Shown: positions 26,680-35,116, numbered from the stretch's first letter. The stretch is DNA of 64,000 nucleotides from Clostridia bacterium (GCA_017471885.1 JAFURI010000125.1:1-64000), one strand, 5' to 3'. Notes: generated from the sequence alone by a model not told the origin. Made by a program: numbers and translations.

Positions 26680-26724
26680 AACAGCGTGCTCTGCACTGAA
26701 ATCACTCTTTGCAGGCACGCTGTT
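26680..26724 (+). terminator. Terminator-like hairpin between cysS and proC
   Basis: AACAGCGTG pairs with CACGCTGTT, with an inner CTGCA/TGCAG pair; the U-tract is poor (TCGTGTT). It overlaps the -35 of the proC promoter. Confidence 0.5.
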
Positions 26725-26736
26725 TCGTGTTATAAT
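26708..26736 (+). promoter_or_regulatory. Promoter of proC
   Basis: TTTGCA at 26708, 17-base spacer and TATAAT at 26731-26736 with a TGT extended -10 element. Confidence 0.7.
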
Positions 26737-26780
26737 ACTGGAGATGATATATTCAGTCGCATTTTCGGGAGGATATGGGC

Positions 26781-27590
26781 ATGAGGAAACTTGGTCTGAT
26801 CGGCGCCGGCAACATGGGCAGCGCTATTCTCCGCGGTGTTCTTGACGCGGGCTATCTCAAGCAGAACCAGATTGTGGTATGCGATGCGAGCCGCCGCAAA
26901 ATGGAGGAGCTTTCCAAGGAGCTGCCGAGCGTGGTATACTGCGACAATCCCGCTGACCTGTTGGCGCAGGTGGATATGGTTATTCTCGCCGTGAAGCCTC
27001 ACTTCATTCAGGACGTGATTGATGAGATCCGCGAGGAGCTGAACGGCAAGGCTGTCATTTCCATTGCCGCAGGCTGGACGGTATCCATGCTTGCCGAAGC
27101 ACTGGAGAATACCGGCGCGTCCTATCTCCGCGTGATGCCCAATACACCCGCCATGGTAGGCGAGGGTATGACCGCGCTGTGCGACGACAGCAATTTCTCC
27201 AGGGATGATTTTGCCTTTGCCAAGGGTATCTTTGACGCCGTCGGCCGTACCGTTATCCTTCCTGAACGGCTGTTCGACGGAGTTATTGCCATCAGCGGCT
27301 CCAGCCCTGCTTATGTATTCATGATGATCGAAGCCATGGCTGACGCAGGCGTGAAGGAAGGTCTGCCGCGTTCCTGTGCGTATGAGATGGCCGCCCAGGC
27401 TGTGCTTGGCAGCGCGCTGATGGTGCTGCAGTCCGGCACGCATCCCGCCAGTCTGAAGGACGCAGTCTGTTCGCCCGGCGGCACTACCATCGAAGCGGTG
27501 GAAGAGCTGGAACGCAAGGGTTTCCGCGCTGCCGTTATGGATGCAATGGGTGCTTGCGCAGCCAAATCCCGTGAGATGTCCCGGAAATGA
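26781..27590 (+). CDS. proC: Pyrroline-5-carboxylate reductase
   Basis: Reduces pyrroline-5-carboxylate to proline with NAD(P)H. The 269-residue protein opens with the Rossmann motif L-I-G-A-G-N-M-G and has A-V-K-P, R-V-M-P-N-T-P-A, S-G-S-S-P-A-Y and the signature C-S-P-G-G-T-T-I-E-A-V near residue 230. The ATG at 26781 is preferred to 26775 because CGGGAGGA lies 7-8 bases from it. Confidence 0.95.
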   Translation: MRKLGLIGAGNMGSAILRGVLDAGYLKQNQIVVCDASRRKMEELSKELPSVVYCDNPADLLAQVDMVILAVKPHFIQDVIDEIREELNGKAVISIAAGWTVSMLAEALENTGASYLRVMPNTPAMVGEGMTALCDDSNFSRDDFAFAKGIFDAVGRTVILPERLFDGVIAISGSSPAYVFMMIEAMADAGVKEGLPRSCAYEMAAQAVLGSALMVLQSGTHPASLKDAVCSPGGTTIEAVEELERKGFRAAVMDAMGACAAKSREMSRK

Positions 27591-27624
27591 TTTCTGCTTC
27601 ATGCAGCAGGGGAGTTATTGAACC

Positions 27625-28110
27625 ATGGAAAACAAACCCCGTAAACTTGTATATATTTACACGGACGGCGCATACTCCGGTAATCCCGGTCCAGGCGGCT
27701 GGGGCGCGATCCTTCAATTCGGTCCGCACCGCAAGGAAATGAGCGGATATATGGCAGGCACCACCAACAATCGTATGGAGTTGTTTGCCGCCATCAGCGC
27801 ACTGGGCGCACTGAAGGAGCCTTGTGACGTAAAACTTTACTCTGACAGCAATTACATGGTACAGGCGTTCAATGATCACTGGATCGACGGCTGGAAGAGG
27901 AAAGGATGGAAGACCTCAAGCGGCGCGCCTGTTGAAAATCAGGATCTGTGGTTTATTCTGCTTGCGCAGACGAAGAAGCACAATGTGACCTTCATTAAGG
28001 TGAAGGGACATGCAGATCATCCTGAAAACAACCGCTGTGACGAGCTGGCCCGAGGCGCTATCGAGGAGTATCGGAGAATCAACACACCCAAGGAAGAGGA
28101 TGACGTTTGA
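27625..28110 (+). CDS. rnhA: Ribonuclease HI
   Basis: Degrades RNA in RNA-DNA hybrids. The 161-residue protein has the four catalytic acids: D14 in [12 protein letters not shown]52 in N-N-R-M-E-L, D74 in Y-S-D-S-N-Y-M-V and D139 in R-C-D-E-L-A. The K-V-K-G-H-A segment is also typical. It starts 34 bases after the proC stop and is probably cotranscribed with it. Confidence 0.95.
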   Translation: MENKPRKLVYIYTDGAYSGNPGPGGWGAILQFGPHRKEMSGYMAGTTNNRMELFAAISALGALKEPCDVKLYSDSNYMVQAFNDHWIDGWKRKGWKTSSGAPVENQDLWFILLAQTKKHNVTFIKVKGHADHPENNRCDELARGAIEEYRRINTPKEEDDV

Positions 28111-28123
28111 TCCGCGGCGTTTG

Positions 28124-28148
28124 CCGGGTGGGAGAGGCTCTCACCCGG
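28124..28148 (+). other. GC-rich hairpin downstream of rnhA
   Basis: CCGGGTG/CACCCGG stem with an 11-base loop, not followed by T residues, so it is not a clear terminator. Confidence 0.5.
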
Positions 28149-28165
28149 TATACCCACGCCCTTGT

Positions 28166-28199
28166 AACTATTCGCTAAACCACAGTTTCACGAATAGTT
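28166..28199 (+). repeat. Symmetric 34-base hairpin upstream of the recombinase gene
   Basis: AACTATTCG (28166-28174) and CGAATAGTT (28191-28199) are perfect inverted repeats; inside them AAAC and GTTT pair around a CACA loop, separated by a 2x2 internal loop. No T run follows. It ends 40 bases before the recombinase start codon. Confidence 0.7.
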
Positions 28200-28239
28200 G
28201 GACATGTCAAATTGATATTGGAAAGGAGTACGGGCAATC

Positions 28240-29376
28240 ATGGCTGATTCATCCTACCGTGAGCAGATTGACGCGCAGCGTATCACGCAGATCCGTGAAA
28301 TTGCGCGTGAGCTTCCGCAGTCCTGTGGAGATTTTCTTCGTGCCATTGCCGTCACTACCGGTACCTTTACCCGACTGGCCTACGCCATTGATCTGCGAAC
28401 CTTCTTTCATTTTCTTCAGGCCGAGCGTGTCGCTTTCTCTGAGAAGAAGCTGATTTATTTTTCGGATGCTGATCTTGGCCGCGTCACGCAGAACGACCTT
28501 ACAGCTTACATCGAATACCTCACCTATTATTTCCGCAATGACGAGGATACGGAGCGTCCTGTCAAGGCGCTGGTCAACCATGACCTTGCCATTAAACGCA
28601 AACTGTGCTCCATTCGTTCATTTTATGACTATTTGTTCAAAAATGGTCGAATTCAGGCTAATGTGACCACGCTTGTTCCGCTGCCCAAAATCCATGAGAA
28701 GCCGATCATTCGTCTGAACCGCGATGAAATGACAAAGATGCTGCTTCAGGCTGAAACCGGCGAAGCGATGACCAGCCATCAGCAGCATTATCAGAAGCTC
28801 ACCGCCCGTCGTGACGTGGCCTTGCTTTCACTCTTTCTTGGTACAGGAATCCGCGTGTCAGAGTGCGTAGGCATCAACATTTCCGACGTGGATCTGGAGG
28901 AAAATGCATTTCTTGTCACGCGTAAGGGCGGTAATCAGGTAGTGCTGTATTTCCCGCCGGAGGTGGCCACAAATCTGGCAGAATACCTTGAAGAGCGGCA
29001 GAAGATCACTACGCTTCCCGGCCACGAAGACGCCCTCTTCCTCTCCATGCAAAAAAGGCGCATCACACAGCGTGCGGTACAGAACCTGGTCAAGAAATAC
29101 GCAGCTATCGCAGCGCCTCTTAAACCACGTATCAGTCCGCACAAGCTGCGCAGCACCTTCGCTACCAACCTGTATAATGCTACCGGTGATATTTACCTTG
29201 TCGCCGACGTACTTGGTCATTCTTCCGTGGATACCACCCGCAAGCACTACGCTGACATGACCGATGCCCGTCGCCGAATGGCGGCCGATTATGTTCACCT
29301 GCCCGGCTCCGGCGAAGAACCCGAGTCCCATTCCGAGTCAGGCATGACAGCAAGGCCCGAAAAACCCGTTACCTGA
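28240..29376 (+). CDS. Tyrosine recombinase, XerC/XerD type
   Basis: A 378-residue site-specific recombinase. The catalytic set is complete: R205 in T-G-I-R-V-S-E, K229 in T-R-K-G-G-N, H301 and R304 in H-K-L-R-S-T-F-A-T, H327 in L-G-H-S-S and Y337 in K-H-Y-A-D-M. An N-terminal SAM-like core-binding domain covers residues 25-135. Size and housekeeping neighbours suggest the chromosome dimer-resolution enzyme rather than a phage integrase; it may be the displaced xerC of the hslVU locus. The last 30 residues are a polar tail. No second recombinase, phage gene or att duplication is seen. Confidence 0.9.
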   Translation: MADSSYREQIDAQRITQIREIARELPQSCGDFLRAIAVTTGTFTRLAYAIDLRTFFHFLQAERVAFSEKKLIYFSDADLGRVTQNDLTAYIEYLTYYFRNDEDTERPVKALVNHDLAIKRKLCSIRSFYDYLFKNGRIQANVTTLVPLPKIHEKPIIRLNRDEMTKMLLQAETGEAMTSHQQHYQKLTARRDVALLSLFLGTGIRVSECVGINISDVDLEENAFLVTRKGGNQVVLYFPPEVATNLAEYLEERQKITTLPGHEDALFLSMQKRRITQRAVQNLVKKYAAIAAPLKPRISPHKLRSTFATNLYNATGDIYLVADVLGHSSVDTTRKHYADMTDARRRMAADYVHLPGSGEEPESHSESGMTARPEKPVT

Positions 29377-29381
29377 CTTTT

Positions 29382-29570
29382 TCAGCCCTCTTCGTTCTGC
29401 TCGTGCTCCAGGACGATTCCTTCCACAGTAATGGCGCGATAATCGTTTTCACCGCTGACGCATTTCATGCAGTTATCGCAAATCTTGTCCGGATCCAGAT
29501 CACATCGGTCGCATTCGCCGCAGCCGATGCAGACTCGATCATAAAGCACGCACATTCTCTGCTGAGCCAT
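29382..29570 (-). CDS. Small 8-cysteine protein, possible iron-sulfur or zinc protein
   Basis: A 62-residue protein with Cys at positions 7, 14, 17, 20, 23, 31, 34 and 37, that is C-x2-C-x2-C-x2-C then C-x2-C-x2-C. Eight cysteines could hold two [4Fe-4S] clusters, though the spacing is not the classical ferredoxin one; zinc is possible. The rest is acidic. The ATG at 29570 has GGAGGG 9 bases upstream. It is divergent from lexA and shares with it a short region containing a LexA box, so it may be damage-regulated. I do not recognise a named family. Confidence 0.8.
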   Translation of the reverse strand: MAQQRMCVLYDRVCIGCGECDRCDLDPDKICDNCMKCVSGENDYRAITVEGIVLEHEQNEEG

Positions 29571-29591
29571 AGTACATCCCTCCTGCAAGGG

Positions 29592-29620
29592 ATTATATCA
29601 CAAAAGGCAGATGTTCGCAA
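29592..29620 (-). promoter_or_regulatory. Promoter of the 8-Cys protein
   Basis: On the minus strand TTGCGA (29620-29615), 17-base spacer, TATAAT (29597-29592). The -35 overlaps the palindrome at 29608-29636. Confidence 0.65.
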
Positions 29621-29640
29621 TCGTTACGAACATCTGTTTG
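29608..29640. promoter_or_regulatory. LexA (SOS) box and flanking palindrome
   Basis: CGAACATCTGTTTG at 29627-29640 fits the Gram-positive LexA box (CGAAC-N4-GTTYG). An outer perfect inverted repeat CAGATGTTCG (29608) / CGAACATCTG (29627) adds a second half-site. The box abuts the lexA -35, and the half-site overlaps the divergent -35. Confidence 0.8.
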
Positions 29641-29667
29641 ACTTTTTTCTTTTTTCTGTGCTATAAT
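29638..29667 (+). promoter_or_regulatory. Promoter of lexA
   Basis: TTGACT at 29638-29643, 18-base spacer, TATAAT at 29662-29667 with a TGC extended element. Confidence 0.85.
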
Positions 29668-29700
29668 AATGATGACTTCTTTTGCAAAGGCGGCGAGTTT

Positions 29701-30312
29701 ATGCAGCGTCCCCGTGGTGATAATCAGCAGCGCATTCTTGATTTCATCAAATCCGAAATTCAGAGCAAGGGTTATCCTCCCTCCGTGCGTGAGATAGCCA
29801 ATGCTGTAGGACTTAAGTCTACATCTACCGTACACGGCCATCTCCAGCGACTTGAAAAGCGCGGACTGCTCCATCGTGACGCCATGAAACCGCGCGCCAT
29901 GGAGGTTGTAGGCGATCCCAACTTTGTACGCAACAATTCCACCGCTGTACCGCTTGTAGGCCGCGTTACGGCTGGCGTTCCGATTCTGGCAGAGGAAAAC
30001 CTGGAAGATTACGTCCCTATCCCCGAGGTTATGCTGGGCGACGGAGAGCATTTTATCCTGCTTGTGCGTGGCGACAGCATGATTGAGGCCGGCATTCTTG
30101 ACGGCGATCACATTGTTGTACGTAAACAGGCCGAAGCCAACAACGGCGAAATTGTTGTGGCAATGATTGATGATTCCGCCACCGTGAAGCGCTTCTTCAA
30201 GGAGGACGGCCGTTTCCGTCTCCAGCCGGAGAACAGCTCCATGGCCCCCATTTACACCAATGAAGTCGTCATTCTCGGAAAGGTAGTATCTCTTTATCGT
30301 GTTGTCCGCTGA
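29701..30312 (+). CDS. lexA: SOS repressor LexA
   Basis: Represses DNA-damage genes and cleaves itself when RecA filaments form. The 203-residue protein has the winged-helix DNA-binding domain (P-P-S-V-R-E-I-A-N-A-V-G-L-K-S-T-S-T-V), the Ala91-Gly92 cleavage site in V-T-A-G-V-P, the catalytic Ser126 in G-D-S-M and Lys142 in V-V-R-K-Q. The LexA box in its own promoter indicates autoregulation. It leads a same-strand run of six genes with short gaps. Confidence 0.96.
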   Translation: MQRPRGDNQQRILDFIKSEIQSKGYPPSVREIANAVGLKSTSTVHGHLQRLEKRGLLHRDAMKPRAMEVVGDPNFVRNNSTAVPLVGRVTAGVPILAEENLEDYVPIPEVMLGDGEHFILLVRGDSMIEAGILDGDHIVVRKQAEANNGEIVVAMIDDSATVKRFFKEDGRFRLQPENSSMAPIYTNEVVILGKVVSLYRVVR

Positions 30313-30335
30313 TTATTGATTGGAGGTTTATTTAT

Positions 30336-31004
30336 ATGGATTATCAGGAGGCAAACAGGCATCGTATTCAGATTCCCAAGTATACGTTGGGCGAAGAGTT
30401 GCTCAATGCAATCTCCCATGGCGCAGGAGCCTGCCTCGGCGTGGCAATGCTGGTGCTTTGCATTGTCAGGAGCTGTAACCCGCTGGATGGCTTCAAGCTG
30501 GCCTCCAGTATTGTATTTGGCATTACGGTTACTCTGCTTTATCTGATGTCCTGTCTGTATCACAGCCTGAAGGTCAACAAAGCAAAAAGAGTTTTCCGGG
30601 TGATCGACCACTGCACCATATTTCTTTTGATTGCGGGCACTTATACGCCCTATACCCTGATTTCCCTTCGCGGTACTTTAGGCTGGATCATCTTCGGCGT
30701 GATCTGGGGTATTGCAGTCCTCGGCATCGTGCTGAACGCCGTCAGCCTGAAAAAGTTTGCCAAGCTGTCTGTCGGCTGCTATCTTGTGATGGGCTGGATC
30801 ATTATTTTTGCCTATCAACATATGGTGCAGGCCCTGCATCCCAATGCACTCTCATTGCTGGTCTGGGGCGGCATAGCCTATACCGTAGGCGCTGTGCTGT
30901 ATGCCATCGGCTCCAAGCGTAAGTATTTCCATTCTGTCTTTCATTTCTTCTGTATTATCGGTACGCTTCTGCACTTCTTCTCCATTTATCTTTATGTTCT
31001 TTGA
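30336..31004 (+). CDS. Hemolysin III family membrane protein (PAQR/YqfA type)
   Basis: A 222-residue protein with seven predicted transmembrane helices. Family signatures are the N-terminal E-E-L-L-N-A-I-S-H-G-A-G, Y-H-S in the second helix region, R-V-I-D-H-C-T-I-F-L-L-I-A-G-T-Y-T-P, and H-S-V-F-H-F-F-C near the C-terminus; the His, Ser and Asp residues match the metal site of PAQR proteins. Real haemolytic activity is not implied. It starts 23 bases after lexA with a GGAGG site. Confidence 0.88.
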   Translation: MDYQEANRHRIQIPKYTLGEELLNAISHGAGACLGVAMLVLCIVRSCNPLDGFKLASSIVFGITVTLLYLMSCLYHSLKVNKAKRVFRVIDHCTIFLLIAGTYTPYTLISLRGTLGWIIFGVIWGIAVLGIVLNAVSLKKFAKLSVGCYLVMGWIIIFAYQHMVQALHPNALSLLVWGGIAYTVGAVLYAIGSKRKYFHSVFHFFCIIGTLLHFFSIYLYVL

Positions 31005-31022
31005 TGAATAAGGAGCTTCACC

Positions 31023-31523
31023 ATGCATCAGTCTGTCATCTACCCTGCCGAAAAAAAGGAGCTATATCCCCTTCTTGCTCTCCAGCTGGAGGCTCTGATC
31101 AGTAGCTGCAGCCGTCCCCTGCCGGCGCTGTGCAACTGTGCAGCCCTTCTGTGGGAAGCGCTGCCTGATATCAACTGGGCCGGTTTCTACCTGCTTCGGG
31201 ACGAAACGCTCTATCTCGGCCCCTTCCAGGGAAAGATTGCGTGTACTGTGATTCCTGTTGGACGCGGTGTTTGCGGTACTGCGGCGGAAGAGAAGCGGAT
31301 TCAGCTTGTGCCTGACGTGCATGCTTTTCCGGGACATATCGCATGCGACAGCGCTTCAAATTCGGAGATCGTGCTTCCGCTGATAGCAGGTGACAAGCTT
31401 GTGGGCGTCATGGATATCGACAGTCCCCTGCTGAATCGCTTTACACAGGAGGACAGCGACGGGTTGGCTGCGCTTTGCCGTATTCTGTGCGAACAGCTGA
31501 ACTGGACGGAGGGTCTGCTCTGA
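31023..31523 (+). CDS. Free methionine-(R)-sulfoxide reductase (GAF domain)
   Basis: Reduces free methionine R-sulfoxide, repairing oxidised methionine. The 166-residue single GAF domain has N-W-A-G-F-Y-L-L, L-G-P-F-Q-G-K-I-A-C-T-V-I-P, G-R-G-V-C-G-T-A and H-I-A-C-D-S-A-S-N-S-E-I-V-L-P; the cysteines in these three motifs correspond to the fRMsr catalytic and resolving set. Its stop overlaps the start of the next gene (TGATG). Confidence 0.9.
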   Translation: MHQSVIYPAEKKELYPLLALQLEALISSCSRPLPALCNCAALLWEALPDINWAGFYLLRDETLYLGPFQGKIACTVIPVGRGVCGTAAEEKRIQLVPDVHAFPGHIACDSASNSEIVLPLIAGDKLVGVMDIDSPLLNRFTQEDSDGLAALCRILCEQLNWTEGLL

Positions 31524-32014
31524 TGATCACGCTCCGACCTTTTACCCGTGACGAGTATCATGAATTTTTCCGAAGCTATGTTTCAGATCCGCTGATGGAT
31601 CCGAAGCCATATCGTTATCAGCATGAGCATGTGGATCGGTGCTTTGACTTTGATCAGATGCGCATGGAATGGTACCCGGTCTTCGGGGTGTTTAACGAGG
31701 ACGGTGCACCGGTCGGCTCCGTCGCACTCAAGCGTATTGACAAGCTGTATAAACGCTGTGAACTGGGTATTGTCATGGCAAACGACCGCTGCAAGAACAA
31801 AGGATACGGCACAGCTGCAGTCAGGGAAGCGATCCGCATTGCCCGTAAAGAATACGGTGTTGAAACAATGCTGGCTGATACAACAGCCAGCAACCTGAGG
31901 ATGCAGCATATTCTTGAGAAGCTGGGCTTTGTCCTCACAGAAATTACGCCCCATGTATACGACATGGGTGATCGCTATGAAGATAAGCTTGATTATTCGC
32001 TTAAACTGACTTGA
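31523..32014 (+). CDS. GNAT family N-acetyltransferase
   Basis: A 163-residue acetyltransferase. The acetyl-CoA pyrophosphate loop is N-K-G-Y-G-T-A-A-V-R-E-A-I, and the following T-T-A-S-N-L-R-M-Q-H-I-L-E-K-L-G-F resembles the RimJ/RimL-like subgroup that modifies protein N-termini or small amines; the substrate cannot be read. The ATG at 31523 overlaps the previous stop, indicating translational coupling. A ribosome site (ACGGAGGG) lies inside the upstream gene. Confidence 0.87.
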   Translation: MITLRPFTRDEYHEFFRSYVSDPLMDPKPYRYQHEHVDRCFDFDQMRMEWYPVFGVFNEDGAPVGSVALKRIDKLYKRCELGIVMANDRCKNKGYGTAAVREAIRIARKEYGVETMLADTTASNLRMQHILEKLGFVLTEITPHVYDMGDRYEDKLDYSLKLT

Positions 32015-32028
32015 AGGGACTGATCCAG

Positions 32029-32775
32029 ATGGATATGGTAGCCCTCACTGCTCTTGGCGTAGGCGGCGCAACGCTGATCGGCGCCCTGATAGGCTTTGCC
32101 ATCGGCAAAGTACCGCATAAATTCAATGACGCCATTCTGGGCTTTGCAGCAGGCGTAATGCTGGCTGCCAGTTTCGCAGGCTTGATTCAGCCTGCCATTG
32201 ACACCGGCGGCGTATGGATTGCCGCAATCGGTCTGTTTGCCGGTGCGTTTTTCCTGAACCTGATGGACAAGTTTACCCCGCACCTGCATCAGCTGACCGG
32301 CGTGGAGCGCGAGGAGCATCGCAACAATGCTTCGCTTCAGAAGGTACTGCTGTTCGTCATTGCCATTGCCATGCATAATCTTCCTGAAGGCGTGGCTGCA
32401 GGCGTCAGCTTCGGCACAGAGGACACCTCGGCTGCCTTGACCGTAGCGGCCGGCATTGCACTGCAAAACATACCCGAAGGCATGATTATCATCGGACCTC
32501 TGCTCACAGCCGGCGTCAGCAGACGAAGGACGCTTCTGATAGCCTCCGCCACAGGTCTGGTTGAGGTTGTCGGCACCTTCCTTGGATATGCTGCAGTTCA
32601 TGCTGTGTCTGCGCTGCTGCCGTTTGCATTGGCATTTGCAGGCGGCACCATGCTTTACGTCATCAGTGATGAAATGATCCCCGAAACCCATGCCCACGGC
32701 TACGAACGCATGGCAACCTATTCGCTGCTTGCAGGGCTTGCAGTGATGCTGATTCTCGATTATTACATCGGTTGA
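32029..32775 (+). CDS. ZIP family divalent metal transporter
   Basis: A 248-residue membrane protein with about eight helices. The transport-site motifs are H-N-L-P-E-G-V-A-A-G-V in helix IV and Q-N-I-P-E-G-M-I-I in helix V; a histidine-containing cytoplasmic loop (H-L-H-Q) follows helix III. ZIP proteins import zinc, iron or manganese; the metal here is unknown. The ATG at 32029 is chosen because GAAGGGA is correctly spaced. Confidence 0.9.
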   Translation: MDMVALTALGVGGATLIGALIGFAIGKVPHKFNDAILGFAAGVMLAASFAGLIQPAIDTGGVWIAAIGLFAGAFFLNLMDKFTPHLHQLTGVEREEHRNNASLQKVLLFVIAIAMHNLPEGVAAGVSFGTEDTSAALTVAAGIALQNIPEGMIIIGPLLTAGVSRRRTLLIASATGLVEVVGTFLGYAAVHAVSALLPFALAFAGGTMLYVISDEMIPETHAHGYERMATYSLLAGLAVMLILDYYIG

Positions 32776-32785
32776 GGAGCTGCGG

Positions 32786-33451
32786 ATGAAGAAGAAGATC
32801 CTGATAGGAACCAACAATCCAAGCAAACTGACCAGAATGTCAGCCTGCTTGGATCAGCAGCTTTATGACTGTGTTTCTCCCGCAATGCTTGGCCTGCAGG
32901 TGACAATCCCGGAAAACGAAGCCACCGCGGAAGGCAACGCCCGTGAAAAAGCCCTTGCTTTTTATCAGGCCTCCAAACTCCCTGTGCTGGCAGCTGATTC
33001 AGGCCTGGTTTTTCTGGATCTTCCCCGGGATCATCCGGATCAGCCGGGCGTTCATGTACGAAGGCCTGCAGGCCATTCTGTCCTTACGGATGACGAGGAC
33101 ATGATTGCGTATTACACCGCCGTCATTCGCCGCCACGGCGGGAGGCTTCGCGCAGCCTGGCAGGATGCATGGTGCTTCATGATCAATGAGGAAACCGTAT
33201 TGACTTTCATGGACGATGACGAAGTTCTTTCACGTCATGCCATGCTGCTTGTAGACTTTGTAAGCCATAGCCGCCATCCTGGCTGGCCACTGGACAGTCT
33301 TACCTATTCCGAAACCCTGGGAAAGCATTGGGCTGATTTGACCCATGCAGAGAAAGCTGTTGCCAAGGAAAAAGATTTCATCGGTTTTGAAGATGATCAG
33401 CAGCGTTTTCGTGACTGGCTTGCATTGGCGTTAAGCAATTTGAATCAATAA
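32786..33451 (+). CDS. HAM1/RdgB-like non-canonical purine NTP pyrophosphatase
   Basis: Predicted to hydrolyse ITP, XTP or dITP to keep them out of nucleic acids. The 221-residue protein has the nucleotide-binding start I-G-T-N-N-P-S-K and the A-A-D-S-G-L segment with the metal Asp. It departs from canonical RdgB in the middle (P-G-V-H-V-R-R rather than P-G-V-x-S-A-R), so it belongs to a divergent branch and its substrate may differ. It ends the lexA-led run before a terminator. Confidence 0.78.
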   Translation: MKKKILIGTNNPSKLTRMSACLDQQLYDCVSPAMLGLQVTIPENEATAEGNAREKALAFYQASKLPVLAADSGLVFLDLPRDHPDQPGVHVRRPAGHSVLTDDEDMIAYYTAVIRRHGGRLRAAWQDAWCFMINEETVLTFMDDDEVLSRHAMLLVDFVSHSRHPGWPLDSLTYSETLGKHWADLTHAEKAVAKEKDFIGFEDDQQRFRDWLALALSNLNQ

Positions 33452-33490
33452 AAAACAGCAGAGGAGTTTCATCACTCCCCTGCTGTTTTC
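33451..33490. terminator. Bidirectional terminator between HAM1-like gene and galT
   Basis: AAAACAGCAG-GGAG pairs with CTCC-CTGCTGTTTT, with A and T runs on either side. Confidence 0.85.
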
Positions 33491-33495
33491 TGTCT

Positions 33496-35031
33496 TCAAG
33501 CCTGATAACCCACGGAAGCCATGAAACGCTTCACGCCAGCAATGCCGCTTTCATTCTGCTTGTATACGCCGGCATCTGCAAGTACCTGCGCGCAAACCTT
33601 GGCAACTTCCTTGCGAAGGAACGCTTCAGCCTCCGCGTCATCCTTGCACAGACCGTTCTCCTTCACAAGCTGCTCAATCCAGTCAAAATGCTTTGCAGAA
33701 GGATCTGCATCATCAGGACGTTCCACGGGACGCTTGCCAGTCAGGAAATCCTGCAGCAGCGCAAGCTCCGTCTTCAGTCGTCCGGGAAGAATAAACAGGC
33801 CCATCACCTCGATCAGGCCGATATTTTCCTTCTTGATGTGATGCAGCGGCGCATGAGGATGGAAGATACCCAGCGGATGCTCCTCGCTGGTGCGATTGTT
33901 TCGCAGCACAAGATTCAGCCTGTATTCGCCGTCAACCATTCGAAGAATGGGCGTAATGGTGTTGTGAGGCGTACCGTCCGTCTCGGCATACACGTCGCAG
34001 GCAGGATCGGAATAGCCGCGCCATGCCGTAAGAATGCGATCTGCTTCTTCCACCAGCGCAGCTTCATCCTGACCGCTCAACTGCACAGCCGTCATCGGCC
34101 AGTCAAGAATACGGCACTTGACGGCAGGATTGGGAGAATTAAGCTCAGCCAGCACGCCGCACTTATCCATCGGGAAACTGTAACGGCCGCCCTGGAAATG
34201 ATCATGATTCAGAATGGATCCGCCTACGATCGGCAGATCGGCATTGCTGCCCAGCATGTAATGCGGCATCTGCTTTACAAAGCTAAACAGGCGCTCGAAG
34301 GTGCCGCGTTCAATCTTCATAGGCACATGCTGACTGTTGAACACAATGCAATGTTCCGGATAATATGCATAGGGAGAATACTGGATGTACCAGTCCTGAC
34401 CGGCCAGCTTCAGGGGCGCAACACGATGATTTTGCCGGGCAGGGAAATTGCTGCGTCCGGCATAGCCGGGATTCTCAATGCAGAGCATGCATTTGGGATA
34501 ACCGACGGAGGGCGCGTTCTTCAGCTTGGCGATCTCCTTGGGATCCTTCTCCGGCTTGGAGAGGTTGATGGTAATCTCCAGTTCGCCCGCAGGACTGTCC
34601 GCAAAATAACGCACGTTCTGCGCGATAGCATCTACCTTGATGTAGTCGCATACACGGCACATATTGTAGAAATATTCGGTGGCTTCTTCCGCTTTGCCTT
34701 CATTCACCAGACCGAGGAAGGTATTGCGCACCTCGCGGGGCGATGGAGTCATCAGGCCCATGACACGGGCAGAGAAAAGATCGCGGGCATAGCCCAGATC
34801 CTCAATCAGTTCCTTTTCAACGGCAAGATCACACAGCTCCGTCAGCAATGCAGTAGCCGTAGAAGCGACCTGCGCAGAAGCTTCATATTCGCCGTCCGGT
34901 GCATCCATTCCCATTACATCCAGCAGTAAATTGCGGAAATAAGGGCGGTCCACTTCTTCAATCAAAGCATGATGCACAGAAAAATCAAGCAGAGCCTCAA
35001 GGGTACGGGTCACCTTTGCAGACCAATTCAT
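33496..35031 (-). CDS. galT: UDP-glucose--hexose-1-phosphate uridylyltransferase (type 2 GalT)
   Basis: Exchanges UMP between UDP-glucose and galactose 1-phosphate in the Leloir pathway. The 511-residue length and sequence are those of the Firmicutes GalT class, not the E. coli class. The nucleophile region is I-L-N-H-D-H-F-Q-G-G, and C-M-L-C-I-E-N-P-G-Y-A-G-R is a conserved segment. No galK or galE is adjacent; the gene is single, with its own promoter. Confidence 0.94.
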   Translation of the reverse strand: MNWSAKVTRTLEALLDFSVHHALIEEVDRPYFRNLLLDVMGMDAPDGEYEASAQVASTATALLTELCDLAVEKELIEDLGYARDLFSARVMGLMTPSPREVRNTFLGLVNEGKAEEATEYFYNMCRVCDYIKVDAIAQNVRYFADSPAGELEITINLSKPEKDPKEIAKLKNAPSVGYPKCMLCIENPGYAGRSNFPARQNHRVAPLKLAGQDWYIQYSPYAYYPEHCIVFNSQHVPMKIERGTFERLFSFVKQMPHYMLGSNADLPIVGGSILNHDHFQGGRYSFPMDKCGVLAELNSPNPAVKCRILDWPMTAVQLSGQDEAALVEEADRILTAWRGYSDPACDVYAETDGTPHNTITPILRMVDGEYRLNLVLRNNRTSEEHPLGIFHPHAPLHHIKKENIGLIEVMGLFILPGRLKTELALLQDFLTGKRPVERPDDADPSAKHFDWIEQLVKENGLCKDDAEAEAFLRKEVAKVCAQVLADAGVYKQNESGIAGVKRFMASVGYQA

Positions 35032-35086
35032 GCGATATTCCTCATTTCTACGCGGACAATCCGCAGCGTTGGTAGCTTACTGTAAA

Positions 35087-35116
35087 ATTATATTCCAAAA
35101 AGAATCCTTATGTCAA
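35087..35116 (-). promoter_or_regulatory. Promoter of galT
   Basis: TTGACA (35116-35111), 18-base spacer, TATAAT (35092-35087) on the minus strand. Confidence 0.88.

Noticed and set aside
28166..28199. Hairpin before the recombinase gene as a dif or integron attC site.
   Set aside because: Arm length, spacing and sequence do not fit dif, and no gene cassettes or second copies are present; kept only as an unexplained hairpin.
28240..29376. Prophage or integrative element implied by the tyrosine recombinase.
   Set aside because: No phage, transfer or excisionase genes, no flanking direct repeats and no tRNA gene are seen; neighbours are housekeeping genes.
30336..31004. True haemolysin from the family name hemolysin III.
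   Set aside because: The protein is a seven-helix PAQR-type membrane protein; the name is historical.
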